Source: Sphingobacterium bambusae
Lineage (GTDB): Bacteria > Bacteroidota > Bacteroidia > Sphingobacteriales > Sphingobacteriaceae
Direction: 5' to 3'
Length of the DNA stretch: 64,000 nt
NCBI RefSeq assembly: GCF_033955345.1
Contig: NZ_CP138332.1
Location: 1,240,001 to 1,304,000 of the forward strand
Under the pieces are notes generated by a model. It had not been told where the DNA came from and ran no database searches. It worked only from the letters and a program-made list of their open reading frames with translations. Positions 1-7,863 of the stretch are shown in pieces (position 1 is the stretch's first letter; each line of letters begins with the position of its first letter). The translations under genes and the position numbers were made by a program.

Positions 1-1
1 C

Positions 2-1603
2 GGATTGAGCAGCTGTACCAAGAATTTCGAGGATCTCAATACAGATAACATCTCCGTCACGCCGGAAGACCTGTTGCCCAACGCCGAAAATCTGAAGCTA
101 TACTTTACCAATGCTCAGCGTGCCATCTTAAACTTTTCGGACGGTAGCGCCAACTCCTACCAGCTGCAGCAAAATTTAATGGCTGATGTGTATGGCGGAT
201 ACCTGATGAGTGCAAACCCATTCAACAGTGGCCAGAACAACATGAACTATGCCTTGGTGAACGCTTGGAATACCGAGCCCTTTAAAGTGCTTTACCTCGA
301 CGTATTGGGCCCGATCAATCGCTTGGAGCAAACGAATCTGCGCGAAACCTACCCTGCCCTATGGGGATCGGTGCTGGCGGTAAAAGTACTGGCAACGAGC
401 CGCGTTACCGATATCTACGGACCTATCCCTTATAGCATCGTTGGTAAGAACACCGACACCAACATCCCTTATGATGCGCAGGAAGCGGTGTATGAGCAAC
501 TCTTCGCCGAGCTGGACGAGGCACAGACGCTACTGGAAGCCTACGTCAATGGCACAAACCAAGAAGAACTGCCGCCAAATCTGGATGAAATAGACCTGAT
601 CTACAGCGGTAATGACAACACGGTTCGTTTCACCAAATGGCTTAAATTAGTGCAATCCTTACGTCTACGCTTGGCCATGCGCGTAGTGAAGGTGAACCCT
701 AGCTTGGCGCAAGAGCAAGGCGCAAAAGCCCTTTCGAGCAACTACCTGCTGGAAAGCAATGCGGACAACGCCAAGGTACGCATTGATGAAGAAGCCGGCT
801 TCTTCAATCCCTTGGAGTTTATCTCCAACAATTGGAGCGATATCAACATCAATGCTTCTTTGGAATCCTATCTATCGGGCTACCAAGATCCGCGTATCGG
901 CAAATACATCGATAGAGCGACCGATACGGGCATCGATGGATACAAAGGTATCCGCGTTGGTGCCGTGGGACTGGTCAAAGAAACTTATTCCCGATATTCG
1001 ACAATAAACTTTAAGGATGGCGCCGTCCCCTCCTTCAATCGGACCACGGCACCGCTGTTGATGACAGCCGCAGAAGTATATTTTCTACGTGCTGAAGCTG
1101 CACTGCGCGGCTGGGCCAATCCGGGAGGAACAGCCAAGAGCCTCTACGAAAGTGGTGTTGAAGCTTCCTTTGAGCAATGGGGTACCACGGGTGCCACGGC
1201 ATATCTGCAAAACAATAGCAATACGCCGGCCGCCTACGTGGATCCGCACAATAGCCGAAACAATGCCGCCCAACCATCGACCATCACGGTACAATGGGAC
1301 GAAGCGAGCAACCAAGAGCAGAAGCTAGAGCGTATTATCACGCAGAAATGGCTGGCGTTGTTTCCCGAAGGACAGGAAGCTTGGTCTGAGTACAGAAGAA
1401 CGGGCTACCCGAAACTATTCCCCGTAGCACAAAACAACAGTGGCGGCTTGATCAATACGGATACACAGATCAGAAGGATTCCTTTTAGCCAAAACGAATA
1501 CAACACCAACAATGCGGAGGTGCAAAAAGCCATCAGTCTACTGGGTGGTAGTGATAATGGTGGTACCCGACTGTGGTGGGACGTAGATCAAGGTAACTTC
1601 TAG
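2..1603 (+). CDS. SusD/RagB-like outer-membrane lipoprotein, 5' end outside the window
   Basis: SusD-like nutrient-binding lipoprotein of the SusD-like_2 type, expected to sit as a lid on a SusC channel at the cell surface. The frame is open to the window edge, and the first codons give a lipobox-like G-L-S-S-C, so the signal peptide and true start lie upstream; the in-window TTG at 5 is not the start. The remaining 530 or so residues are nearly the whole mature protein. Typical features are the helical N-terminal part (L-x-x-Y-F-x-N-A-Q) and the C-terminal Q-K-W-L-A-L-F-P-E-G-Q-E-A-W-x-E-Y-R-R-T-G-Y-P region. The partner SusC should be immediately upstream, outside the window. A strong terminator follows. 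The family call is confident; the ligand is unknown. Confidence 0.9.
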   Translation, partial: GLSSCTKNFEDLNTDNISVTPEDLLPNAENLKLYFTNAQRAILNFSDGSANSYQLQQNLMADVYGGYLMSANPFNSGQNNMNYALVNAWNTEPFKVLYLDVLGPINRLEQTNLRETYPALWGSVLAVKVLATSRVTDIYGPIPYSIVGKNTDTNIPYDAQEAVYEQLFAELDEAQTLLEAYVNGTNQEELPPNLDEIDLIYSGNDNTVRFTKWLKLVQSLRLRLAMRVVKVNPSLAQEQGAKALSSNYLLESNADNAKVRIDEEAGFFNPLEFISNNWSDININASLESYLSGYQDPRIGKYIDRATDTGIDGYKGIRVGAVGLVKETYSRYSTINFKDGAVPSFNRTTAPLLMTAAEVYFLRAEAALRGWANPGGTAKSLYESGVEASFEQWGTTGATAYLQNNSNTPAAYVDPHNSRNNAAQPSTITVQWDEASNQEQKLERIITQKWLALFPEGQEAWSEYRRTGYPKLFPVAQNNSGGLINTDTQIRRIPFSQNEYNTNNAEVQKAISLLGGSDNGGTRLWWDVDQGNF

Positions 1604-1645
1604 ATCGAAGTCAGCACGCTGTTAGCGGCATCAAGAAAACTACGC

Positions 1646-1685
1646 AAAGCCATGGATAATCCTTCGGATTTTCCATGGCTTTTTC
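1646..1685 (+). terminator. Intrinsic terminator after the SusD-like gene
   Basis: A long hairpin with a three-base loop (TTC at 1663-1665). The arms, starting AAGCCATGGA and ending TCCATGGCTT, pair almost perfectly with a single T-T mismatch, and the 3' arm runs into TTTT. It lies 45 bp after the SusD-like stop codon. Confidence 0.85.
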
Positions 1686-1720
1686 ATTTAAAAACCTTTA
1701 TTTAGGGAAAAGAATAGATC

Positions 1721-2320
1721 ATGAGCGAGAAACTGCAGCAGGCATTTGAACGATTTGACACCTACAATAAAAAAGATCCGAATAGCTTTCGTTGGCAGGG
1801 ACAAGACTATCCACAGGAATATTTCTTGGCCTTAAAGCTGCACGAGTGGGTACAAAAATTGGACCCACAGGCTAGCGAACCACTGTTGTTGGCCTCGCGA
1901 AGCCAGCACATTGGCCGCTGGGAGAGTCCTAGAAAAGACTACCCGATGGACAGAAGCGGCTATTTGCTCTGGCGAAAAGAGCTTGCACAGCACCATGCCA
2001 ACGTTGCCAGCACCATATTACAAGAGCTAGGCTATGACGAAGCGACCCTCATGGCTACCCAACAGATTATCCTGAAAAAGAAAATTAAAGTAGAGGCCGA
2101 TGTGCAGACCATGGAAAACGCGCTATGCCTTGTTTTTCTAGAATTTCAGTATGCCGACTTCTTTCCGAAACACGAAGATAAAATTGTGGAGATCCTGCGA
2201 AAGTCACTCTTGAAAATGGATGCTCATGGTCATCAATTCGCTTTGCAACTGCCCTATTCTGAAGCTGGATTAGCCCATATACAGGCCGCTTTGGCACTAC
2301 TCGCAGCCAAAGGCCAATAA
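1721..2320 (+). CDS. DUF4202 family protein
   Basis: Full-length member (199 aa) of the DUF4202 family, soluble and without a signal peptide. The family signature is visible: a helical N-terminus with F-x-x-x-N-x-x-D-P-x, then L-A-S-R-S-Q-H-I-G-R-W and Y-P-M-D-R-x-G-Y-L-x-W-R-x-x-L-x-x-x-H. The conserved His/Arg/Asp residues suggest an enzyme, but no reaction is established that I know of. The following Crp/Fnr-type gene starts 10 bp after its stop codon, so the two are probably co-transcribed. Confidence 0.85.
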   Translation: MSEKLQQAFERFDTYNKKDPNSFRWQGQDYPQEYFLALKLHEWVQKLDPQASEPLLLASRSQHIGRWESPRKDYPMDRSGYLLWRKELAQHHANVASTILQELGYDEATLMATQQIILKKKIKVEADVQTMENALCLVFLEFQYADFFPKHEDKIVEILRKSLLKMDAHGHQFALQLPYSEAGLAHIQAALALLAAKGQ

Positions 2321-2329
2321 AGCCCAACG

Positions 2330-2911
2330 ATGAAAGCAGCGGCTAATACGATACTTCGCGAACATTTGGCAACAACGGGAAACCTATCCGAGCAGGAACT
2401 GGAGCAGGTGCTCGTCCGTTTTCAACAGCGACAATGCCGCAAAGGTGAAGCCCTTTTTCGCGAAGGCGAACGCGTAAAACATATTTTTTTCGTTGCCAAG
2501 GGTTTGCTCAAGCTTGTTTATCATGACGATGTCGCCAAGGAGCATATCCTATCCTTCGCGATGGAGCAGTGGTGGGAAACAGATTTCCAAGCCTTCTATG
2601 AGCAAACGCCTACTGCCCTTTCCCTACACTGCCTCGAAAACTGCCTGCTTTTTCAGCTTCCTTTGGAGGACTACCTCCTACTGTGCAAGGAGCTGCCTAC
2701 ATTCGAACGTTTTCTTTTCCAAAAATCCATTGCAGGCCACATTGCTTCGCAAAAACGCATACTATCCCTGCTCACCAACCAAGCCAAGGAACGCTATGAA
2801 CTGCTGGTGAAGCAGTTTCCACAGCTAGTACAACGGCTCCCCAAAGGACAACTGGCGGCCTACCTCGGCGTGACGCGGGAAACGCTGAGCCGACTATATA
2901 GCAGCACGTAG
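2330..2911 (+). CDS. Crp/Fnr-family transcriptional regulator
   Basis: 193-residue regulator with an N-terminal cyclic-nucleotide-binding-like beta barrel (about residues 25-115, including C-R-K-G-E-A-L-F-R-E-G-E and the K-G-L-L-K-L-V-Y strand) and a C-terminal helix-turn-helix (about 165-193, L-A-A-Y-L-G-V-T-R-E-T-L-S-R-L). There is no Fe-S cysteine cluster like that of Fnr, and the residues of the cAMP-binding pocket are not clearly conserved, so the ligand is unknown. This architecture is very common in Bacteroidota. It probably forms an operon with the DUF4202 gene upstream. Confidence 0.88.
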   Translation: MKAAANTILREHLATTGNLSEQELEQVLVRFQQRQCRKGEALFREGERVKHIFFVAKGLLKLVYHDDVAKEHILSFAMEQWWETDFQAFYEQTPTALSLHCLENCLLFQLPLEDYLLLCKELPTFERFLFQKSIAGHIASQKRILSLLTNQAKERYELLVKQFPQLVQRLPKGQLAAYLGVTRETLSRLYSST

Positions 2912-3001
2912 TTGCAGCAGCCCCATTTTGTGCGGTATGTCACAGGTCTAGCGCTCCTCTTTTCCTCAACTTTGTTGGCAAGAAACAAATACAATAAAAC
3001 A

Positions 3002-3391
3002 ATGGAAAAAATAGCAAGCAGTCCTTGGACTTGGCAGGATGCCCGAAGTTATGTGCAAGCCGTGGAAGTGAAACAGGTGGAAAGCACGCTCTATTGCGCG
3101 GGACAGGCCGCCGTAGACGCCGACGGTATTTCCAGCAGAGCCGGTATGCGGGAGCAGCTGGAAATTGCGATCGCTAATGTAGAAAAAGTAATCGCGCACG
3201 CGGGTTTTGCCTGTGCGGGCATTGTGCGCCTAAACGTGTACACCGTTTCTGCGGCAGCGTTGATGGAAAACTTTGATGTGCTACAAGCATGGCTCAACAA
3301 GCATGGCATCCAACAGAGCACCTCCCTGATCGAAGTAAAAGGACTATTCGAAACTTTGCAAGTCGAATTGGAAGCAACGGTCGTTAAATAG
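3002..3391 (+). CDS. RidA/YjgF-like protein, catalytic Arg apparently replaced
   Basis: A 129-residue RidA-fold protein. I place the start at ATG 3002. A longer in-frame reading from TTG 2912 would add a hydrophobic stretch (V-T-G-L-A-L-L-F-S-S-T-L-L-A), but TTG directly after the regulator's stop is an unlikely start and the RidA homology begins at the ATG. RidA enzymes hydrolyse reactive enamine/imine intermediates with a conserved Arg in an A-R-S-x-V-E-V motif. Here the aligned segment reads S-T-S-L-I-E-V, so that Arg is missing and imine deaminase activity is doubtful. The protein is of the expected length. It may be co-expressed with the Crp/Fnr gene, whose stop codon is 90 bp upstream. 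Confidence 0.82.
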   Translation: MEKIASSPWTWQDARSYVQAVEVKQVESTLYCAGQAAVDADGISSRAGMREQLEIAIANVEKVIAHAGFACAGIVRLNVYTVSAAALMENFDVLQAWLNKHGIQQSTSLIEVKGLFETLQVELEATVVK

Positions 3392-3402
3392 CGGAAAAAG
3401 CC

Positions 3403-3456
3403 TGTAAAAAAGAGTTTCCTAGGATCTTGTGCCTACGCGTTCAAGATCCTAGGAAA
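3403..3456 (-). terminator. Terminator of the TonB receptor gene
   Basis: Perfect 15-bp inverted repeat (arms 3415-3429 and 3442-3456, core CCTAGGATCTTG) with a 12-nt loop. On the minus strand it is followed by a T-run (CTCTTTTTTAC), so it should terminate the minus-strand receptor gene that ends at 3488. The plus strand lacks a T-run. Confidence 0.8.
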
Positions 3457-3487
3457 CCATGTATGCTGTCCAAAAAATAGCTAAAGC

Positions 3488-5872
3488 CTAGAATTTATAA
3501 CCAAACGTCAAGCGGAAATTGCGTGGCATTTCGGCCTGCCAGGAGTATACTTCCGTTGGGAAGTAGTTCGTGTAATGCGATCCACCGGCCAACAAATAAC
3601 TATCCGCAAGGTTTTGCACGTTCAACGTCACGGTGAAGTGGTCTTTATGGTACCCTAAACCCGCATCAAAACGGAGGTAGTCTGGCAGGTTCCACTCGGG
3701 GTGTTCATCCGAGTAGAAGGCCGTTGTACGATCCATATTGCTTGTCATCCCCGCACGGAAACTCAAGCCCTGCAAGAAGCCACGCTGCAGGTTATAATCC
3801 AACCAAAGGTTTGCGATATGCCTATCCGCACCGGTCAGGCGTTGACCAACATAAAAGCCTTCCACTTCCGCATTTACCTGCGTGATCTCAGCATCGGTAA
3901 AGGCATAGTTGGCCACTGCATTTAGCCCCGGCGCCAAACGACCAATAATATCTAGCTCGATACCGCGCACACGTTTCTGCCCAATTTCGATACTTTCGTT
4001 AGGACGAGGACCATAGGCCGTTACTTCGTTGTTCTTCGTGATCTGGTAAGCGCTCAAAGAGGTGCTCAAGCGGCTGCCAAACCACTCTCTTTTCAGTCCC
4101 AGTTCCATGATGTCACCCGTAAGGGGTTGCACCGCTCCACCCGAATACAGTGTTCCGTTTTGCGGAATAAAAGACTGGTCATACAGGGCATAGGCCGAGG
4201 TATGGCGGTCGATGGAGTATGAAAGCGCAACACGAGGGGTCACCTTTTTGCTGACAATGGGATCGCCGCCCCACGAAGCTTGTGACATAGAGGTGTAGCG
4301 TGCCGCTAGGGTCAAGCGCAGTTGGTTATCAAAAAAGCCGAGCTCATCCTGAATATAAGCTGAGGAGTAGTTGGACTCGATGACACCACCGCCCCCTGTT
4401 GCAGGAATTTTAATAGGTAGAGAGCGGTCAAAAGGCTGGTATGGGAAGTCGAAACCGTATACCGGATTGGTCGCATCAAATTCGCCTCCATCCAACGAGT
4501 CGAGCACAAAAGACTGGTTCCAATCGGCGTAGTAGTTCTTCTTTCCAAAGTCTAATCCGGCCAAGATACGATGTTTGACAGCACCGGTCTGCACATTGCC
4601 ATTCACAAAAACCTGACCCAAGGTCATCCGGCTTGTGGCATCCCAAATATCCGACTTTCGCACCACACGACCGTCGGCAAGCACATCAGCTGGCCAGCTG
4701 CTGGCTCCCGTTTGGTCATAGGCAAAGTAAGCGCCCTGTGCCGTGATCTTCCAGTTGCTACTCAACTGATGATCGATGGTTAGGTATGCACTTTGATCGT
4801 TGACCTTCATCGGCTCTAGCCCTGGTGACGAAAAGGTGGTTTCGCGTGGAAGCGACTTGTATCCGAATGGCGAGAACACATATGCCGATCCCACATCCGA
4901 CATTTGCGCCCGCTGATAGGTGTATTCAAAGGTAGCTTTGGTTTTGCTATCCAGTTGGTAGGACAATACAGGGGCAATGACCAAGCGCTTGTTTTCCTCG
5001 AAAGGACGGAACGAACCCTTGGTATCGCCCGCGATATTTAAGCGATACAACAACCTGTTGTCTTTCGAAAGCTTACCATCCAAATCTACCGTGGAGCGGT
5101 AACTTGAAAAGCTGCCCAAAGAAAAGGTAACCTCTCCTTTTTCGACGCCTGTAGGTTTCTTCGTCACGACGTTATATATCCCTGCAGGATCCCCGCTAGA
5201 CATCATAAAGCCCGCTGGGCCTTTTACAATTTCCACGCGTTCCACAACCGACATATCCTCGGACAGAGGACTCCAGAAGGAAGAAACAACGTTCATCCCG
5301 TTGCGGAATGCTTGAATCTGCGAACCGCGCATATTCAGGTTGACATACATATCATTCCAATGCGTCATGCGGCTCACGCCACTTACGTTGCGCATCAGCC
5401 CATCGGCCATATTAAAGATCTGTTGCTTGGCCATCAAATCGGCATTGACGATCTGCACATTTTGCGGAAGCTCCACCAAGGGCGTCTGCACGCGAAGCGT
5501 TGGAGAAACTACCGTTTCTGCAATCGGCAAATAGCCATCCACGACGACCTCCTGCAGCACATGCTTATCCACGGCGAGGGTAAAATCAAATTGGCGCGTT
5601 TCGGCATCCTGCAGCAGCAACGTATCGCGCTGCGAACGCAGGCTGATATGATTCGTCGAAATAATGTAGCGTCCCGGTTTTAGGTTACGAAAGGTATAGG
5701 TTCCGGCTTGATCTACCTTGGTGCGCAAACTGTCGTTTAACACAACTGTCAAATCGCTGGCAAAATGGTTGTCGTTGGTACGAACAACGCCCCGAATAAC
5801 TCCTGTCTGCGCATAGCCTCCTAGCGCAAATCCCAACAGAGGGACCAGCAAAGCTTTACTTTTTGTTTTCAT
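3488..5872 (-). CDS. TonB-dependent siderophore-type receptor
   Basis: Outer-membrane receptor of 794 residues. Order: signal peptide (about 1-21), carboxypeptidase-regulatory-like beta domain (about 24-105), plug (about 125-235, with L-N-M-R-G-S and the V-E-I-V-K-G-P-A-G-F-M-x-S-S-G-x-P-A-G-x-Y-N-V-V-T-K-K-P signature of the FhuA/FpvA/FhuE siderophore class), then a 22-strand-type barrel ending in F-R-L-T-F-G-Y-K-F with a C-terminal Phe. It lacks an STN signalling domain. The promoter carries a palindrome over its -7 element, which would fit iron (Fur-like) repression; that is inferred. The divergent neighbour is ChaN/esterase-like. The exact siderophore cannot be read from sequence. Confidence 0.92.
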   Translation of the reverse strand: MKTKSKALLVPLLGFALGGYAQTGVIRGVVRTNDNHFASDLTVVLNDSLRTKVDQAGTYTFRNLKPGRYIISTNHISLRSQRDTLLLQDAETRQFDFTLAVDKHVLQEVVVDGYLPIAETVVSPTLRVQTPLVELPQNVQIVNADLMAKQQIFNMADGLMRNVSGVSRMTHWNDMYVNLNMRGSQIQAFRNGMNVVSSFWSPLSEDMSVVERVEIVKGPAGFMMSSGDPAGIYNVVTKKPTGVEKGEVTFSLGSFSSYRSTVDLDGKLSKDNRLLYRLNIAGDTKGSFRPFEENKRLVIAPVLSYQLDSKTKATFEYTYQRAQMSDVGSAYVFSPFGYKSLPRETTFSSPGLEPMKVNDQSAYLTIDHQLSSNWKITAQGAYFAYDQTGASSWPADVLADGRVVRKSDIWDATSRMTLGQVFVNGNVQTGAVKHRILAGLDFGKKNYYADWNQSFVLDSLDGGEFDATNPVYGFDFPYQPFDRSLPIKIPATGGGGVIESNYSSAYIQDELGFFDNQLRLTLAARYTSMSQASWGGDPIVSKKVTPRVALSYSIDRHTSAYALYDQSFIPQNGTLYSGGAVQPLTGDIMELGLKREWFGSRLSTSLSAYQITKNNEVTAYGPRPNESIEIGQKRVRGIELDIIGRLAPGLNAVANYAFTDAEITQVNAEVEGFYVGQRLTGADRHIANLWLDYNLQRGFLQGLSFRAGMTSNMDRTTAFYSDEHPEWNLPDYLRFDAGLGYHKDHFTVTLNVQNLADSYLLAGGSHYTNYFPTEVYSWQAEMPRNFRLTFGYKF

Positions 5873-5900
5873 CTGATTGTAAAAATCTCTTTACATAATA

Positions 5901-5938
5901 ATTTAGACCAAATATAAATAAAGAAAAATCGATTCAAA
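5901..5938 (-). promoter_or_regulatory. Receptor promoter overlapped by a Fur-like palindrome
   Basis: Minus-strand -7 element TATATTTG (plus 5909-5916) with TTTG (plus 5935-5938) 18 bp upstream, matching the Bacteroidota promoter. An inverted repeat ATTTAnA-N5-TnTAAAT (plus 5901-5919) covers the -7 element. The position suits a repressor. Assigning it to Fur is inference from the downstream siderophore-type receptor. Confidence 0.6.
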
Positions 5939-6011
5939 ATATTTTAACAAAAACAAATAGTTTTGAATGCGCAACGATGCTTGATGATGCAGGTCAACAT
6001 CCTATAATAAC

Positions 6012-6033
6012 ATATTCAACTAAAAGTGAATAT
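6012..6033. promoter_or_regulatory. 22-bp dyad upstream of the ChaN/esterase-like gene
   Basis: Perfect inverted repeat ATATTCA-N8-TGAATAT. Its centre is about 50 bp upstream of the start point predicted from the -7 element at 6059-6066, where an activator would bind. No clear -33 element is present at that promoter. The cognate regulator is unknown. Confidence 0.4.
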
Positions 6034-6058
6034 CTGTACAATGCATAGTATTTATTTG

Positions 6059-6066
6059 TAATTTTG
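6059..6066 (+). promoter_or_regulatory. -7 promoter element of the ChaN/esterase-like gene
   Basis: TAATTTTG matches TAnnTTTG exactly and lies 47 bp before the ATG at 6114. No good TTTG was found 17-21 bp upstream. Confidence 0.5.
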
Positions 6067-6113
6067 GATCGAACAACAAACACAACCATACATTAATACT
6101 AACCCCAAAAATT

Positions 6114-7175
6114 ATGCGCAAAGCGTTTAAAATCCTAGGCTATCTGCTCATCTTCCTGATCTCGGCTGTCGCCGCATTTGCCCTGTACATGAATTTCAGC
6201 AACGCTTCCTTTCGAGGAGACAGCGAGAAAGCTACAGTCACCTATCTCCGCGAAAATGTAGCCGATGTTTCGCAGGAAATCGATGGTAGCCTATTCGATA
6301 GTACATTTTTTTCATCAGACATCTTCCTGCTGGGAGAAATTCATGGCTTCGCCGAAAACCAGTCCCTAGATCGCAAAATGCTTACCTACCTGCATAAAAA
6401 CCTGGGTGTGCGAAACTACATTTCGGAGATTGACAGTAATGCGGCTGGGCTTCTGAATCGTTTTCTACGCAAGCCCACGAAAGACCTCAGCCTACTGCAG
6501 GATGTGGTCGGGCATTTAAAACAGGTGATACCGCAACAAGCGGGACAGGAGTATGTCGAGAAGTGGTCGGCCTTATATGACTACAATCAGCCGCTGGCAG
6601 ATTCCCTAAAGATAACAGTATGGGGCATAGACCGAGCCTTGGCCGATACGTCGAGATCCATATCGAGAGATTCCGTTATGCGGAATAATTTACTGGCTAT
6701 AACGACAGACCCTGCATATAAAAATGAAAAGTTCTATGGTCTCTTCGGTTTCTTCCATGTACTGCAAACGGCGCCCAAGGGACACACGCGGCCACTGGCC
6801 CAGCGCTTGTTAAACAGTGGTCTGCAGGTGACCAGCATCGTGAGTTACATGCTGGAAAGTAATATGTACCTCCCAAAAGGACTGGGCATGCCTACACCGG
6901 ACAATGAAAGTGTGGACCTGATGAACGCCGACGGCCCGATTATGGTGGTTGATGGTATAAGCGATCTGCAAGAGGCATCCGATAATTTTTCCACGCTGCT
7001 TTTCAAGCTGAATGCGCCCAACAGCCCATACCGTAGTTCCTTAAAACTTTCGCGGGTGAAATTCAATTTCTTCGGCGAGGATATGATCCCGGACACGACG
7101 ATCGAAAGCACCGTACAATCTTTTCAGTATGTCTTTTTATCGAAGGGGTCTCCTGCTGTGCGTCCACTACGCTAA
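6114..7175 (+). CDS. Membrane-anchored ChaN/erythromycin-esterase-like protein
   Basis: 353 residues with one N-terminal membrane segment (about 8-29) and the rest presumably periplasmic. Residues about 76-110 contain L-L-G-E-I-H-G-F-x-E-N-Q followed by a helix and Y-I-S-E-I-D, the core of the superfamily shared by ChaN-type iron-regulated haem-binding proteins and erythromycin esterases (G-E-x-x-H-G). A later G-x-F-H-V-L (about 213) could supply another conserved His. It is divergent from a siderophore-type receptor, and ChaN is iron-regulated in enterics, which makes an iron/haem role plausible; hydrolase activity is equally possible. A stem-loop immediately follows its stop codon. Confidence 0.6.
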   Translation: MRKAFKILGYLLIFLISAVAAFALYMNFSNASFRGDSEKATVTYLRENVADVSQEIDGSLFDSTFFSSDIFLLGEIHGFAENQSLDRKMLTYLHKNLGVRNYISEIDSNAAGLLNRFLRKPTKDLSLLQDVVGHLKQVIPQQAGQEYVEKWSALYDYNQPLADSLKITVWGIDRALADTSRSISRDSVMRNNLLAITTDPAYKNEKFYGLFGFFHVLQTAPKGHTRPLAQRLLNSGLQVTSIVSYMLESNMYLPKGLGMPTPDNESVDLMNADGPIMVVDGISDLQEASDNFSTLLFKLNAPNSPYRSSLKLSRVKFNFFGEDMIPDTTIESTVQSFQYVFLSKGSPAVRPLR

Positions 7176-7219
7176 AAACCTACCGCCATACCAAGACGAT
7201 GTTCCTGCTTGGTATGGCG
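7174..7219 (-). terminator. Terminator of the LVIVD/beta-barrel operon
   Basis: Perfect 12-bp inverted repeat (arms 7184-7195 and 7208-7219, CGCCATACCAAG). On the minus strand it is followed by GGTTTTTAG, so it should terminate the genes ending at 7243. It abuts the stop codon of the convergent plus-strand gene. Confidence 0.7.
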
Positions 7220-7242
7220 AAATATGGTTAACGCTCACTCCC

Positions 7243-7860
7243 CTAAAAGCCAAAGCCCAGCATCAGTGTTACGCGATGCAGGTCATAACTGTTCTTTTCT
7301 TGATTAAAATCAGCTATCCAGTCTACCGTAGCTGGATCACGGAGGTTGAAATTTGGATCAAAGTTGCTGTAGTTCGTGACACCGAAGCGTTGGTAGAGAT
7401 AGCCCCCGGTGATGGTCCAATAAAATTTATGTGACGGTTTTTTCACCTTCAGTCCGATTTGTGGGTTAATGACAGCTCCGCCATGGTAGGAGGACCAACG
7501 TGGGGCCGCTTTGCGCTCTTTGTTGAGCGAGGCCAAGGCATACCCGACATCAAGATCGGCAAAAAACGCAGCTTTACGCATGGGGTTGAGCACATACCTG
7601 TTCTTTACCGTAAGCGGCATGGTCCAGATGGTATTTTTTCCTTCTACAGGAAATCGGTTTACACAAATATTGACACCCAGTGTGTAGGCATCACTAAGCT
7701 GCGCACCGTGAAAGGTGCGCGCTGCAAAGCCAACCTCTAAAGGTATGGGGCCGTAGCTGACAAGACCCACCTCCTGCTGATTACGGTATGAAATCTGCTG
7801 TGCGTGGAGCAGCTGCTGTACGACGACGACCGTCAGCAGCACCAAGAAGATTCTTTTCAT
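7243..7860 (-). CDS. Predicted outer-membrane beta-barrel-like protein
   Basis: 205 residues. A signal peptide (about 1-20, ending L-L-H-A-Q) is followed by alternating amphipathic strands rich in aromatics and Gly (G-L-V-S-Y-G-P-I-P-L-E-V-G-F, Y-W-T-I-T-G-G-Y-L-Y-Q-R-F-G), and the protein ends in the aromatic strand V-T-L-M-L-G-F-G-F typical of outer-membrane barrels. I do not recognise a named family. Its start lies 3 bp after the stop of the LVIVD lipoprotein gene, so the two are almost certainly co-transcribed and may act together at the envelope. Confidence 0.7.
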   Translation of the reverse strand: MKRIFLVLLTVVVVQQLLHAQQISYRNQQEVGLVSYGPIPLEVGFAARTFHGAQLSDAYTLGVNICVNRFPVEGKNTIWTMPLTVKNRYVLNPMRKAAFFADLDVGYALASLNKERKAAPRWSSYHGGAVINPQIGLKVKKPSHKFYWTITGGYLYQRFGVTNYSNFDPNFNLRDPATVDWIADFNQEKNSYDLHRVTLMLGFGF

Positions 7861-7863
7861 CGC

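Noticed and set aside
2912..3001. Upstream TTG extension of the RidA-like gene encoding a hydrophobic stretch
   Set aside because: TTG directly abuts the preceding stop codon and RidA homology begins at ATG 3002; RidA proteins have no signal peptide.
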